A program made the translations under genes and the position numbers. A DNA stretch of 64,000 bases from Vitreimonas flagellata (lineage in GTDB: Bacteria; Pseudomonadota; Alphaproteobacteria; Caulobacterales; Aquidulcibacteraceae), in contig NZ_SBJL01000004.1 in NCBI RefSeq assembly GCF_004634425.1, positions 124,001-188,000 on the forward strand. The letters run 5' to 3'. The notes below the pieces were generated by a model. That model ran no database searches. It was not told where the DNA came from and saw nothing but the letters and a program-made list of their open reading frames with translations. Positions 25,612-34,511 of this stretch are shown here, in pieces (positions within the stretch are counted from its first letter, which is position 1; every line of letters begins with the position of its first letter).

Positions 25612-26892
25612 ATGAAATTTGCCGTAAGTCTGGCCGCGCTGGCGTTTGCAACGGGCGTTGCGTTTGCTGAACCGCCAACACCTCCGCCGCCCGCGCCACA
25701 AGGCGCCGAGCCGCAGACATTGTTGCCGGCGCTGATCGAACATTCGCGCAGCACCGCGCGGTTGGAGAATGGCCGCCTCACAGGCGCCGGGGCCGACCTT
25801 CTGCGCACGCTTGGTGCTGAATCCCAATTCGTTGCGATTGGCGAAGAGCACGGCAATGCCGGCATCGCCCAATTCGCCGAAGCCTATTGGCGCGATCTCA
25901 ATGCGGTCGGCTTCAACTACGCCGCCATCGAGGTCGATCCGTGGGTGGCGGAAGCGATGGAGCGCGAACTGCGCGCGGGCGATAGCGCTGCGTGGGCGCG
26001 CTTCATCGAACCGCGCGGCGGCGCCGTGGTCGCGCCGTTCTTCAGCTGGGACGCCGAAGCGCAATTCGCCGATACGATCGTGGATACGTCGCGCGCGCGT
26101 CGTGAGCCGGCTTTGTGGGGCTTGGACCAAGTGTTCCTCGGCGCAACGCCCTGGCTGCTCACAGAGATTGCGACCAATGCTCGCGATCCAGAAGCGCGCG
26201 CGATGGCGGCGCAGCTGGCGGATGCGGCGCGCGGGAATCTGAGCTGGCTCGGCCAATCAGAAACGGCGCCGCTTGAAGCATTGCGCGCGCGTCTTACGCA
26301 TCGACGCGATGCGCGCTTCGCGGAACTTGTCGATGCGATGATCCAATCGCAGCGTATCTATCGCCCGTTCAGCGGCGGCAGCGGCGAATCCTGGTTCGCG
26401 AATGTCGAACGGGAGACGCTGATGAAGCAAAACTTCCTCGCGCACTATCGCGCAGCGGAACGTGCGGACGGCGCGCCGCCGCGCGTGCTGCTGAAGTTCG
26501 GCGGCTATCACATGTATCGCGGCCCCACGCCGACGATGGCGCAGGGGCTCGGCGGCTTTGTCAATGAACTCGCCATTCAAAGTGGCGGCCAGTCACTCTC
26601 GATCTACGCCGCGTGCGGACCAGGCGGCGCGACGGCTGGTTTTGCCGGCCCGCCAACGCCGTGTGATGAAGGGTTCAACGAAAGCTGGTCGTTCCTTGCG
26701 CCTTACGTGAGCGCCGATGAGATCACGGTGTTCGATTTGCGCGCCTGGAAACTTCGTCCGCGGCGCTGGGCGCATCTCTCGGCCGATGCGCGCCAGCTGA
26801 TCGCGAGCTTCGATGTGCTGGTGATCATTCCGAATGCGCGGGCGTCGGAATTTTTGCCCGGCGTCACGCCGCCCAGCCCGCCGCCATCTTGA
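25612..26892 (+). CDS. Secreted EreA/ChaN-like fold protein of unknown function
   Basis: The 426-residue protein has a signal peptide (MKFAVSLAALAFATGVAFA) and a Pro-rich mature start. The core has FVAIGEEHGNAGIAQFAEA, with the Gly-Glu-x-His sequence of the erythromycin-esterase/ChaN/TraB superfamily, a later GLDQVF and near the end LLKFGGYHMYRG, with a second conserved His. This suggests a metal-independent or haem-related hydrolase-like fold in the periplasm, but no substrate. It ends with PPSPPPS. The cytochrome c gene follows after 51 bases. Confidence 0.6.
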   Translation: MKFAVSLAALAFATGVAFAEPPTPPPPAPQGAEPQTLLPALIEHSRSTARLENGRLTGAGADLLRTLGAESQFVAIGEEHGNAGIAQFAEAYWRDLNAVGFNYAAIEVDPWVAEAMERELRAGDSAAWARFIEPRGGAVVAPFFSWDAEAQFADTIVDTSRARREPALWGLDQVFLGATPWLLTEIATNARDPEARAMAAQLADAARGNLSWLGQSETAPLEALRARLTHRRDARFAELVDAMIQSQRIYRPFSGGSGESWFANVERETLMKQNFLAHYRAAERADGAPPRVLLKFGGYHMYRGPTPTMAQGLGGFVNELAIQSGGQSLSIYAACGPGGATAGFAGPPTPCDEGFNESWSFLAPYVSADEITVFDLRAWKLRPRRWAHLSADARQLIASFDVLVIIPNARASEFLPGVTPPSPPPS

Positions 26893-26943
26893 TCTGCGCC
26901 CGAATGACGGTAAAGCAGCGACCAGCAACTCTGGGGAGAGGAT

Positions 26944-27393
26944 ATGCGTAAGTTTGTGATCAGCGCCTTGGCGCTAGCGGCGTTGGGCGCGTGCGCGCAG
27001 CAAGCGCCTGCGGAATTGACCGAAGAGCAGATCGTCGCGCGCGGCGAATATCTCGTGACCGCGATCGGCGGCTGCAACGATTGTCACACGCCGATGACCC
27101 CGCAAGGTCCAGACATGACGCAATCCTTGCAAGGCGCGACGCTCGGCTTTGCGCCGACCATGCCGATGCCGTGGGCGCCGGTCGCGCCGCCGCTCGCGGG
27201 TATTCCCAGTCACTTCACGCAAGAGCAGTTCGCGGCGTTCTTGCAGACGGGCGTGCGCCCGGATGGTTCGCGTCCGCTGCCGCCGATGCCTGCGTATCGT
27301 TTGAACGACGACGATGCGCGCGCGATCACGGCGTATATCGCGACGCTGCCCGTTGCGGGCGAAGCGACGGCGACAACGCCGCCGGGCGAATGA
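26944..27393 (+). CDS. Small lipoprotein cytochrome c
   Basis: The 149-residue protein has a lipoprotein signal ending in LGACAQ, one haem-binding motif CNDCH (residues about 46-50), and a probable axial methionine in LPPMPAYRLNDDDARAI. The single-domain layout resembles the cytochrome subunits of sugar or alcohol dehydrogenase complexes, but no such enzyme lies next to it. A GAGAGGAT ribosome site precedes the start. Confidence 0.88.
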   Translation: MRKFVISALALAALGACAQQAPAELTEEQIVARGEYLVTAIGGCNDCHTPMTPQGPDMTQSLQGATLGFAPTMPMPWAPVAPPLAGIPSHFTQEQFAAFLQTGVRPDGSRPLPPMPAYRLNDDDARAITAYIATLPVAGEATATTPPGE

Positions 27394-27791
27394 CGTTCCG
27401 CGCGTAACGCGCGTAACGCTGACATGAAATCGTGAACGCAATGAAGCTTGACGCGCGTGCGTGTTGGGTGTTGCCTATGCGTGTCGGAAGACATCGGCGC
27501 CGTTGCCGGTTCCCGTTGCAATAGCTCTTGCAGCACACAACACCAGGGCCACGGCGCGCGCCAAGTTGTCTTCCCGTTCGACGAAAAAGTACCGCGCGCA
27601 GCAATGGTGCTGCAGGGAATGCGGGCCAGTCGAGGTCGGCCGGCGTCAGGCGACGTTTCAGCGTATGGTGATGTATGAGCGAACAAATCGGCAACGCCAG
27701 GCGATGCGCGATTTTTCCTTTCTTTATGCGTTTTTTTGCTCTGGCGCGATCAACCGCGCTGTTCCTATCTCCTCAGTGAAGAGGGGATCAC
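27394..27791. other. Gene-poor stretch before the aldo/keto reductase
   Basis: About 400 bases hold no reading frame with a domain, signal or ribosome site that I can support. There are short GCGCG-type inverted repeats just after the cytochrome gene (27400-27415). A T-rich segment (27714-27740) precedes the ribosome site GAAGAGGGG of the next gene and may contain its promoter. Confidence 0.4.
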
Positions 27792-28850
27792 ATGCAGCTT
27801 CGTGAACTTGGCCGCACTGGCGTGAAAGTGTCGTCGATTTGTCTCGGCACCATGACGTTCGGCGATCAGACGCCTGAGAGCGACGCCTTCGCGCAGATGG
27901 ATCTGGCGTTGGCGCGCGGCGTGAATTTTTTCGACACGGCGGAAATGTATTCGAGCCCGCCGAAAGCGGAGACGCAAGGCAATACCGAGCGTGTGATCGG
28001 CGCGTGGCTCAAGGCGCGCGGCGGGCGCGACAAGATCGTGCTCGCGTCAAAGGTGGCGGGCCGCACGCGCGACATGAAATGGATCAGGCCGGAAGAGCGT
28101 CTCGAAGATGGCCAAGTGCGCGTCTCGCGCGCGCAGATCGACTACGCCGTCGAGCAGAGCTTGAAGCGTCTGCAGACGGATTATCTCGATCTCTACCAAG
28201 TGCATTGGCCGGATCGCCTCTATCGCGGCTTCGGCTTTCAAATGTACAAAGACTATCCGCAAGACTTCATCGCCTTCGGCGACATTCTCGAGGCGCTTGG
28301 CCGTCACATCGACAAAGGGAACATCCGTGCGATCGGCGTGTCGAACGAGAGTCCGTGGGGTGTGATGCGCTATCTGGCTGAGAGCGACGCGCGTGGTCTG
28401 CCGCGCATGGCGTCGATCCAGAACGCGTACCATTTGCTCAATCGCCGTTTTGAAACCGGCGGCTTGGCGGAGGTGGCGCTGCGCGAGCAGGTGGGCTTGC
28501 TGGCGTATTCGCCGCTGGCGCAGGGCGTGCTTACTGGCAAATATCTCGGTGGGGCAAAGCCTGAAGGCTCGCGCGGCAAACTCTATAATCGTCTGCAGCG
28601 TTACGAAGGCCCTGGCGCGGAAGAGATGACCGTGGCGTATGTGAAGGCCGCGCGTGAGTTTGGCGTCACGCCAGTGCAGCTTGCGCTCAAATTTGTCGAC
28701 ACGCGCCCGTGGGTGACCAGCACGATTATTGGCGCCAGCACCGTGCGCCAACTGGAAGAAGACCTCGCCGCTTTCGATGTAACCTGGACCGACGACATGG
28801 AAACGCGCGTCAACGCGTTGCATGCAAGCCATCCCGATCCTTGCCCCTAA
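27792..28850 (+). CDS. Aldo/keto reductase (Tas-like)
   Basis: This NADPH-dependent oxidoreductase is 352 residues long, with the TIM-barrel signatures GRTGVKVSSICLGTMTFGDQ, the catalytic Asp and Tyr in FFDTAEMYSSPP, Lys in IVLASKVAG and His in YQVHWPDR. The long insertion with YRGFGFQMYKDYPQ before helix 4 fits the Tas/AKR branch rather than the shorter YajO type. The C-terminal NADP-binding signature TSTIIGASTVRQLEEDL is present. The physiological substrate is unknown. The thpR gene follows after 2 bases. Confidence 0.9.
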   Translation: MQLRELGRTGVKVSSICLGTMTFGDQTPESDAFAQMDLALARGVNFFDTAEMYSSPPKAETQGNTERVIGAWLKARGGRDKIVLASKVAGRTRDMKWIRPEERLEDGQVRVSRAQIDYAVEQSLKRLQTDYLDLYQVHWPDRLYRGFGFQMYKDYPQDFIAFGDILEALGRHIDKGNIRAIGVSNESPWGVMRYLAESDARGLPRMASIQNAYHLLNRRFETGGLAEVALREQVGLLAYSPLAQGVLTGKYLGGAKPEGSRGKLYNRLQRYEGPGAEEMTVAYVKAAREFGVTPVQLALKFVDTRPWVTSTIIGASTVRQLEEDLAAFDVTWTDDMETRVNALHASHPDPCP

Positions 28851-28852
28851 AT

Positions 28853-29401
28853 ATGAGTCTTCGTCTTTTCGCCGCCTTCGACATTCCTGACCACATCGCC
28901 GAACGCCTTTTGCCGCTGCAGAAGGGCATAGGCGGCGCCAAGTGGCGGCCGCGCGAAAATCTTCACGTCACGCTGCGTTTCTTCGGCGAAGTCGCCGAGC
29001 CCGTCGCCGACGATATCGATGGCGAACTCTCGGCGATCGCGGAGAACCATGCGCCGTTCGAGATTGCGCTGAAGGGCGCCGGCACGTTCGGCGGCGCCGA
29101 TCCGCATGCGTTATGGATGGGCGTGACAGCAAGCGAGCCGTTGAAAAAACTAGCCGCCGATTGTGAGCGTGCGGCGCGGCGGGCGAAGCTCAAACCGGAC
29201 GCGCACGCGTTCAAGCCGCACGTGACGATGGCGTACCTCAACAATGCGCCGCTCGATCGCGTGCAATCCTTCGAACAGCGCCTTGCCTTATTTGAGACGC
29301 CGCCCTTTCGGGTAGAGAGCTTCGGGCTTTATTCGAGCTTCACACGCAAATTGGCGCCGAGCCTTTATAGGCTCGAGGCCCAGTACCCGTTGCGCGGATA
29401 A
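28853..29401 (+). CDS. thpR: RNA 2',3'-cyclic phosphodiesterase (2H family)
   Basis: The 182-residue protein opens MSLRLFAAFDIPDHIAERL and carries the two HxTx motifs of the 2H phosphoesterase family, HVTL (near residue 39) and HVTM (near 124). These enzymes hydrolyse 2',3'-cyclic phosphates at RNA ends to 2'-phosphates. The family sequence RPRENLHVTLRFFGEV and the C-terminal FSSFTRK-like segment (LYSSFTRKLAPSLYRL) fit ThpR. The ATG is 2 bases after the aldo/keto reductase stop. Confidence 0.92.
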   Translation: MSLRLFAAFDIPDHIAERLLPLQKGIGGAKWRPRENLHVTLRFFGEVAEPVADDIDGELSAIAENHAPFEIALKGAGTFGGADPHALWMGVTASEPLKKLAADCERAARRAKLKPDAHAFKPHVTMAYLNNAPLDRVQSFEQRLALFETPPFRVESFGLYSSFTRKLAPSLYRLEAQYPLRG

Positions 29402-29602
29402 GTTTGCCTGCCCAAACCCGACGAGCGAGACCTTGTCGCGGTTTCGGCGAAATGCTGAGTGAGACCTGCCGCGGAACATGGAGGCGTTGTCATGATGTTC
29501 GCGGCGCGCGTGCGCTTTGCGATGCCGGCATGCGCGCGCAGAGTTCACTAGGCGGCAGGCGCTTTCGGCCCTAGGTAGGATTGAGATCTGAGGGAGCAGC
29601 GC

Positions 29603-30229
29603 ATGTTCGGACGTTTGGTGATGGCGGTGAGCTTGGTGGCGCTGGGCGCCTGCGCCAACATCGAATCCGCTGGCCGCAACGCGTCGCGCGCGCCGCAAGC
29701 CGCATCTGCTGAACGCGCCGCGCCGCCGCCTGTCCGCAGCGTTGAACTGCAGCCGCCGCAAGCCAATGCGGGCCCGGTTGTCGCGCCTGCCGCCGATCCG
29801 CGCCCGACGCTGACTACACCGCCCGCCGCAGTGGCGCCGCCGCAACGCTCAGCCGCACTCACCACGCCGCCGCAAGTCGCGCCCACGCCCGCGCCGACGC
29901 CGACCGCGCCGCCGGTCGCTGCGCCTGAGGTGCGCGTGCCGGTGTCCACTACGCCGCCGCCGCGTCCGCGTTCGGATGACGACGACATCGTGGTGCCGGG
30001 CGAAGCGCGCGAACAAGTGCGTGCGCCCGATGGCGATTTCCGCTCACGCGAGCAACGCAACGAAGATATCCGCGCGTGGGATCGCTGCGTCTCGTCGGTG
30101 CAGGCGGTGTACGAGCGCGATCCGATGCGTCCGCAATTGGACTCGCCGGAAGATTATTGCTCGCAATCGCTCGGCATGAGCAGCCGCGACGCTATTCCGG
30201 AAAGTCGCCTGCAGCGCGTGCGGCGCTAA
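29603..30229 (+). CDS. Proline-rich lipoprotein of unknown function
   Basis: The 208-residue protein has a lipoprotein signal (MAVSLVALGACANIES) followed by about 100 residues of low-complexity Pro/Ala. A more ordinary C-terminal section has two cysteines (WDRCVSSVQAVYERD and DYCSQSLGM). I do not recognise a domain. The tail converges with the metallopeptidase gene and overlaps its stop by 4 bases. GAGGGAG precedes the ATG by 7 bases. Confidence 0.75.
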   Translation: MFGRLVMAVSLVALGACANIESAGRNASRAPQAASAERAAPPPVRSVELQPPQANAGPVVAPAADPRPTLTTPPAAVAPPQRSAALTTPPQVAPTPAPTPTAPPVAAPEVRVPVSTTPPPRPRSDDDDIVVPGEAREQVRAPDGDFRSREQRNEDIRAWDRCVSSVQAVYERDPMRPQLDSPEDYCSQSLGMSSRDAIPESRLQRVRR

Positions 30230-30627
30230 TTGTCGGCCTGCTCGGAAAGCGCGTCCATATCGTCGTCGCTGAGGCCGAAATGGTGGCCGATCTCGTGCAC
30301 CAGCACGTGCTCGACCAATTCGTCCAACGGCACATCGCCGTGTGAGACCCATTCGAACAGAATGGCTTGGCGATAGAGCATGACCATCGGCGCGCTGGGC
30401 GATGGGTCCATGATCGAGCGCTCGGTGAGGTCTGGGCCTGAATAGAGACCGGTCAGCTCGAGTGGGTCTCCGAGGCCGACGTCGGCCAGGGTCTGCTCGT
30501 CCGCAAAGTCCTCGATCCGGAAAATGACGTCCCCCGCCAGCGCCCGGAATTCAGCTGGCAGCGCCGCCCAGGCGCGCTGCGCCATGCGCTCCAAATCGTC
30601 GAGGGAAGGGGGCAAAAGCGGGTTCAT
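30226..30627 (-). CDS. Minimal zincin metallopeptidase (DUF1025 type)
   Basis: The 133-residue protein contains VEHVLVHEIGHHFGLSDDDM, an HExxH zincin motif with a third ligand downstream, the hallmark of the short archaemetzincin-like possible peptidases common in alphaproteobacteria. The rest includes FRALAGDVIFRIEDF and LTGLYSGPDLTERS, both typical. Location is cytoplasmic. The substrate is unknown. Confidence 0.88.
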   Translation of the reverse strand: MNPLLPPSLDDLERMAQRAWAALPAEFRALAGDVIFRIEDFADEQTLADVGLGDPLELTGLYSGPDLTERSIMDPSPSAPMVMLYRQAILFEWVSHGDVPLDELVEHVLVHEIGHHFGLSDDDMDALSEQADN

Positions 30628-30705
30628 CGTGGGCGTTTATATGGGGTGGCCCGGCCGCCCACGGAAAAAAATCGGTGAGGCAAGTTGACGGCGGCGTCAT
30701 TTTTC

Positions 30706-30747
30706 TTGATCGAGATCAAATTCGCCTGTATCGTGCAACCTTTAAAA
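30706..30747 (+). promoter_or_regulatory. FNR/FixK box and -10 element upstream of the diiron gene
   Basis: TTGAT-CGAG-ATCAA (30706-30719) is an exact FNR/FixK-type dyad. TTAAAA at 30742-30747 is a plausible -10. A start near 30754 would place the dyad centre at -41.5, the class II activator position. Confidence 0.75.
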
Positions 30748-30790
30748 CGATGGCCGCGTGCGTGCGGCCGCAACCGGGAGAGACGACGCG

Positions 30791-31951
30791 ATGGCCGATT
30801 CCGCCGCTCCAATTCGCCAGATCACCAAAGACGAAGTGTACGACGCGGTCGCGCCGACCGATTTCGCCGCCATGTTGGACATGACGCGGCACCTCAATCG
30901 CTCGTCGGCCTTCGACAAGATCATCTCAGCGACCCACGACCATTTCTGGGATCCGCTCGACAAGAAATATATCGATTTCAACGATGATTTCGACGCGGAC
31001 ACCACGGACTTCGTGCCCGATCACATGATCCCGGCGCTGCAGACCGATTACGTAACTAACTTCTTCGCCGACAAGCCGGCCGAGCGCATCCGCTTCAAGA
31101 GCCAGATGGCGCGTTGGCAGATGTCGGCGATCCTGCACGGTGAGCAAGGCGCGCTGAATCTTTCGGCCTCGCTCTGCCATGTTCTGCGCGATCCGGGCGC
31201 GCAAGAATACGCCGCCAACCAAACGCGCGAAGAAGGCCGTCACGTCACGGCGTTCGCGAAATACATTATCGCCCGTTGGGGTTCGCCGCTGCCGTGCGGC
31301 GCAGTCCTTGCCGGCTTGCTGCAAGAGATCGTGCACGCGCCGGAAGTCTATAAGAAGATTATTGGCATGCAGATGCTGGTCGAAGGTCTCGCCATGGGCG
31401 CCTTCGCGACGATCTTCAAGGAATGGAACGATCCGCTGGCGAAGAAGCTGACGCAGCTCGTCATGACGGACGAAGCCTTTCACCACAAGTTCGGGAAGAT
31501 CTGGGCTGACCGCACGATCCCGAAACTGTCGAAGGAAGAGCACGAGATCGTCGAGAACTGGGCCGCGCATTGCTTCCAGACGCTGCTGTTCAATCTCGTC
31601 GCGCCGCACCAAATGACGGCGATTTACGAGCAATTCGGCCTCGATCCGCAAAAGGTCATGGAAGGCTTCCAAGCGGTCGCGACCGACGAAGAGCGTCGCG
31701 AGCACATGAAGGAAGCGACCAACATCTTCCGCGTGCTGGTGAAGACGCTCTGGAACGCCGGCATCATCACGGATCGCACTGCGCCGTTCTACGCCACCTA
31801 CGTGAACTTCGAAGAGTTCAAGGCTGAAGGCGAAGAGATGGTCGGCGATGCGATCGCTGACGAAGGCATTCAATATCTGAAGACGATCAATTTCGGCATC
31901 AACACCGGCGCGCTCGACGACGTGAAGGCCGCCGCGGTCGCCGCTGAATAA
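30791..31951 (+). CDS. Diiron ferritin-like oxygenase/oxidase (R2/AurF-like), unassigned
   Basis: The 386-residue helical protein has a full set of diiron ligands: Glu118 (HGEQGALNLSA), Glu148-x-x-His151 (REEGRHVTAF), Glu198 (MLVEGLAMGAF) and Glu228-x-x-His231 (TDEAFHHKF). This is the four-helix carboxylate-bridged pattern of ribonucleotide reductase R2, AurF and related monooxygenases. No radical-tyrosine context can be assigned. ATG at 30791 has GGGAGAG upstream; an in-frame ATG at 30758 is less likely. An FNR/FixK promoter suggests induction at low oxygen. It is monocistronic, with a strong terminator after it. Confidence 0.8.
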   Translation: MADSAAPIRQITKDEVYDAVAPTDFAAMLDMTRHLNRSSAFDKIISATHDHFWDPLDKKYIDFNDDFDADTTDFVPDHMIPALQTDYVTNFFADKPAERIRFKSQMARWQMSAILHGEQGALNLSASLCHVLRDPGAQEYAANQTREEGRHVTAFAKYIIARWGSPLPCGAVLAGLLQEIVHAPEVYKKIIGMQMLVEGLAMGAFATIFKEWNDPLAKKLTQLVMTDEAFHHKFGKIWADRTIPKLSKEEHEIVENWAAHCFQTLLFNLVAPHQMTAIYEQFGLDPQKVMEGFQAVATDEERREHMKEATNIFRVLVKTLWNAGIITDRTAPFYATYVNFEEFKAEGEEMVGDAIADEGIQYLKTINFGINTGALDDVKAAAVAAE

Positions 31952-31970
31952 AAACATTTTCCCGAACTGA

Positions 31971-32004
31971 AACGCCCCGCCGACTGGCGGGGCGTTTTGT
32001 TTTG
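31971..32004 (+). terminator. Rho-independent terminator after the diiron gene
   Basis: AACGCCCCGCC (31971-31981), loop GACT, and GGCGGGGCGTT (31986-31996) form an 11-bp perfect stem followed by TTGTTTTG. The hairpin is near-symmetric and may also serve the convergent lipoprotein gene. Confidence 0.9.
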
Positions 32005-32007
32005 TGA

Positions 32008-32847
32008 TCAGCCGCGCGGATCGGGCGCGGGTTGCGGGGCGGGGGTGGGCGCAGCTGGCGCGGTCGTGGCGCCGGTAACGCTGTCGAGCTGTTGCAGGTT
32101 TTCGCCGACTTGCTCCGCAACTGCTTGCGGATCGATCAGCTGATAGCCGGCCGGCACGCCGAACAGTGCGACGTCTTGCTCGCCACGTTGCAGCGATGTC
32201 GCTTCCCAGAGCACACGCTCATTTTCACGCACCCGCAACACGATGCCGTCGCTTGTGATGCACGCCGTACGCTCTACACCAGGCGCGGGGGCTTCGCGCG
32301 GCGTCCATTCATGGCCTTCTTCACCAGCGACTTCGCAGCGACCGGTTGAGCGCGCGTTGTCAGCGCCAAGTGCGGCCCACGCGGTTTCAAGCGGCTGCGG
32401 CGCGTCGGCGTCTTGAATGCGAACGGCGACGCCGATCACTTGCGGCGCGGGCGCGGCGGCTGGAGGAGCAGCTGGTGCGCCAGCTGCCGGATTGGTTGGC
32501 GCAGGCTGCGTTGTTGTTGGCGCGGCCGCTGGCGCGGCGCTCGGTTGCGCGGTGGGAACTGGCGTTGTCGGCACAGCGCCGGTGGGGTTCAGCACATAGG
32601 CGGCATTGGTGCTTTCATCGAACACGATCGTGGCTTGGCCGTAGGTAGGTAGCGTTGCTTCCACACGCATTTTCGGGCCGTCGCGATAGATCACCGTCTG
32701 TGTGGTGGCGCCGGTATCGAGCGACGCAGTGCGGCCTTCGATGCGATACGATGTTTCGGAGAATTCAGGATAGGCCGGCGCGCCGAAGCCGCAGCCAGCC
32801 AGCAAAGCAGCCGCCGCTGCGGCGGCGAGGAAGCTCAACTTGCGCAT
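32008..32847 (-). CDS. Ala/Pro-rich lipoprotein of unknown function
   Basis: The 279-residue protein has a lipoprotein signal (LSFLAAAAAAALLAGCG) with Cys at the lipobox. Beta-rich segments follow (YRIEGRTASLDTGATTQTVI, then GPKMRVEATLP), a long Pro/Ala linker, and a second folded part with two cysteines (STGRCEVAGEEGHEW; VERTACITSDGIVLRV). The start was chosen at 32847 because AAGGA lies ten bases upstream and the signal peptide begins there; further upstream the frame is not protein-like. No family recognised. Confidence 0.78.
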   Translation of the reverse strand: MRKLSFLAAAAAAALLAGCGFGAPAYPEFSETSYRIEGRTASLDTGATTQTVIYRDGPKMRVEATLPTYGQATIVFDESTNAAYVLNPTGAVPTTPVPTAQPSAAPAAAPTTTQPAPTNPAAGAPAAPPAAAPAPQVIGVAVRIQDADAPQPLETAWAALGADNARSTGRCEVAGEEGHEWTPREAPAPGVERTACITSDGIVLRVRENERVLWEATSLQRGEQDVALFGVPAGYQLIDPQAVAEQVGENLQQLDSVTGATTAPAAPTPAPQPAPDPRG

Positions 32848-32946
32848 GGAATATGTCCTTCCGTTTGACCCGCGGCGAACGCGCACGCTGCGGCGCATGT
32901 TCCGGTCGCGCTTGTTCCCACGCGCGGCCGGCGCCAAAATGTGCGC

Positions 32947-33375
32947 ATGGACGCGCTGCCGCTTTCCCGGCTTGACACGACGCTCGCGCTTGCGCGCGGC
33001 GTGACGCGTTTGCTTGCCGATCATGGGCTTGTGTCGGTGTTGGAAGTGCCATTGGCCAACGGGCGACGCGCCGATGTAATGGCGCTGACGGCGAGCGGTG
33101 AGATCTGGATCATTGAGACGAAATCATGCCTCGCCGATTTCGCCGTTGATTCAAAATGGCCGGATTACGTTGAGTATTGCGATCGCTTTTTCTTTGGCGT
33201 CACCGAAGACTTTCCGCGCGATCTCATCCCAGAAGATGTCGGCCTCATCGTCGCTGACGGTTTTGGCGGCGCGATTTTGCGTGAGAGCCCAACGCGTCCG
33301 CTCGCAGGCGCGCGGCGCAAAGCGGTGACACTGCTCTTTGCGCGTATCGCGGCGATGCGGCTTACCGGCCTGTAG
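32947..33375 (+). CDS. mmcB: MmcB-family DNA repair protein
   Basis: The 142-residue protein belongs to the alphaproteobacterial MmcB family, whose Caulobacter member is SOS-induced and acts in DNA damage repair. The visible features are RADVMALTASGEIWIIETKS, with the Asp and Glu-x-Lys of a restriction-endonuclease-like fold, and the conserved SKWPDYVEYCDRFFFGV and PEDVGLIVADGFGGAI. A GTG at 32941 is an alternative start two codons upstream; neither has a good ribosome site. Confidence 0.88.
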   Translation: MDALPLSRLDTTLALARGVTRLLADHGLVSVLEVPLANGRRADVMALTASGEIWIIETKSCLADFAVDSKWPDYVEYCDRFFFGVTEDFPRDLIPEDVGLIVADGFGGAILRESPTRPLAGARRKAVTLLFARIAAMRLTGL

Positions 33376-33904
33376 CGGCGAGCGAGGCCGCACTCGCACA
33401 CACGTCTTCGCGCGCGACCTGCGCGGCGGCGCTGTATTCTTCTGGTGTTGGCGCAAGGCGGCGGATCAAAGCGATGCCGCGCGCGCTCGGGCTTTCCACC
33501 ACCATCGGTGCGCCCTCGGGATGGGCACGTCCGCGTTGCACCAATGTGATCTCCGCGCCGTAGTGCGCTTCGCGATCGTCGATGACGAAGAAATTGTCGC
33601 TGTTGTCGGCATAGAGCGAAAGCGACCAATACTCCCGCCAAGGCGCCGCGCTGATCACAAGCGGCCCGCGCGACAGATCATAGGTGCAGGCCGAGTACGC
33701 GAAGTCGGGCGAGGGGCGCACGATGGTGCGCGATTGTTCAGTCACGCGCGGCGCCACTTGCCAGCGATTGAGTCCCATATCGCTCAGCCGCGAGATCGCG
33801 ACGTTCATCAGAACATTCGGGACCGCATAGATGATCGCGACATGCGTCAGCACCGCGCTGATCAGCACCGCCCAAACGTATTTGCGTAAATGCTCGCCGC
33901 CCAT
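33362..33904 (-). CDS. DUF1254-domain membrane-anchored protein
   Basis: The 180-residue protein starts with one membrane helix (KYVWAVLISAVLTHVAIIYA) and then a DUF1254-like region (GPLVISAAPWREYWSLSLY, DNSDNFFVIDD). The ATG at 33902-33904 shares one base with the TGA of the upstream DUF1214 gene, so translation is coupled. DUF1254 and DUF1214 are often found as one protein; here they are two adjacent genes. Biochemical role is not established. The 3' end overlaps mmcB by 14 bases on the other strand. Confidence 0.78.
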   Translation of the reverse strand: MGGEHLRKYVWAVLISAVLTHVAIIYAVPNVLMNVAISRLSDMGLNRWQVAPRVTEQSRTIVRPSPDFAYSACTYDLSRGPLVISAAPWREYWSLSLYADNSDNFFVIDDREAHYGAEITLVQRGRAHPEGAPMVVESPSARGIALIRRLAPTPEEYSAAAQVAREDVCASAASLAATGR

Positions 33905-34491
33905 CACGCTCCTCCCGCGCACGAGAGCGTAGTGAGTTGCGGCAGCGAGTCAGCGCTGGGCCGGAAATCGCGCTGTGGGTTGTAAACCCGAAGCGTCAGC
34001 GAAAACCCGCGCCGCGCCGCGCGCGACGAGACCCAATTGATCGCATCGCCTTTCACCGGCGAGATGCGCGTGCGCCAATAGCCGTCGGCGCTGTAGGAGA
34101 TGCGCGAGGCGTCGACCGAATGCGCATGGTCGTTGTTCATCGCCAGGAAGCTATCGTCGGCATAAAGCGTCACCGACCACCAGCGCGCGTCGAGATCGCG
34201 GCCAGTCATCTCATAGACGCAGCTTTCGCTGAGCGGGCGGCCTTGGTCGTCGGTGAAAATCGTAAAGTAGAGCGCCTCGCGCGCGCTCAGCGCCAACAAG
34301 CCGTCGCGTGCGATCACAGCACGGCTATACGGGCCAGCCGCCGTCGAGCCCGCAGCGTGATTGAAATGCCAGGCGCCGTATTGTTCAGCGAAATTGGTGC
34401 GGCCGATCTCAAGCGCGCCCCAGGCGCTCGCAGCGCCCAGCACCACGCCGATCAGTATCGCCGCCGCCCACGCGAATATGCGCCCCACCAC
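33904..34491 (-). CDS. DUF1214-domain protein
   Basis: The 195-residue protein has an N-terminal membrane helix or signal (FAWAAAILIGVVLGAASAWG) and the DUF1214 core: GPYSRAVIARDGLLALSARE, ALYFTIFTDDQGRPL, then RWWSVTLYADDSFLAMNN. The core forms a beta-sandwich in known structures. It lies 20 bases downstream of bolA and is coupled to the DUF1254 gene. Confidence 0.82.
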   Translation of the reverse strand: MVGRIFAWAAAILIGVVLGAASAWGALEIGRTNFAEQYGAWHFNHAAGSTAAGPYSRAVIARDGLLALSAREALYFTIFTDDQGRPLSESCVYEMTGRDLDARWWSVTLYADDSFLAMNNDHAHSVDASRISYSADGYWRTRISPVKGDAINWVSSRAARRGFSLTLRVYNPQRDFRPSADSLPQLTTLSCAGGA

Positions 34492-34511
34492 GTGTCACCC
34501 CCGGATTGCGT

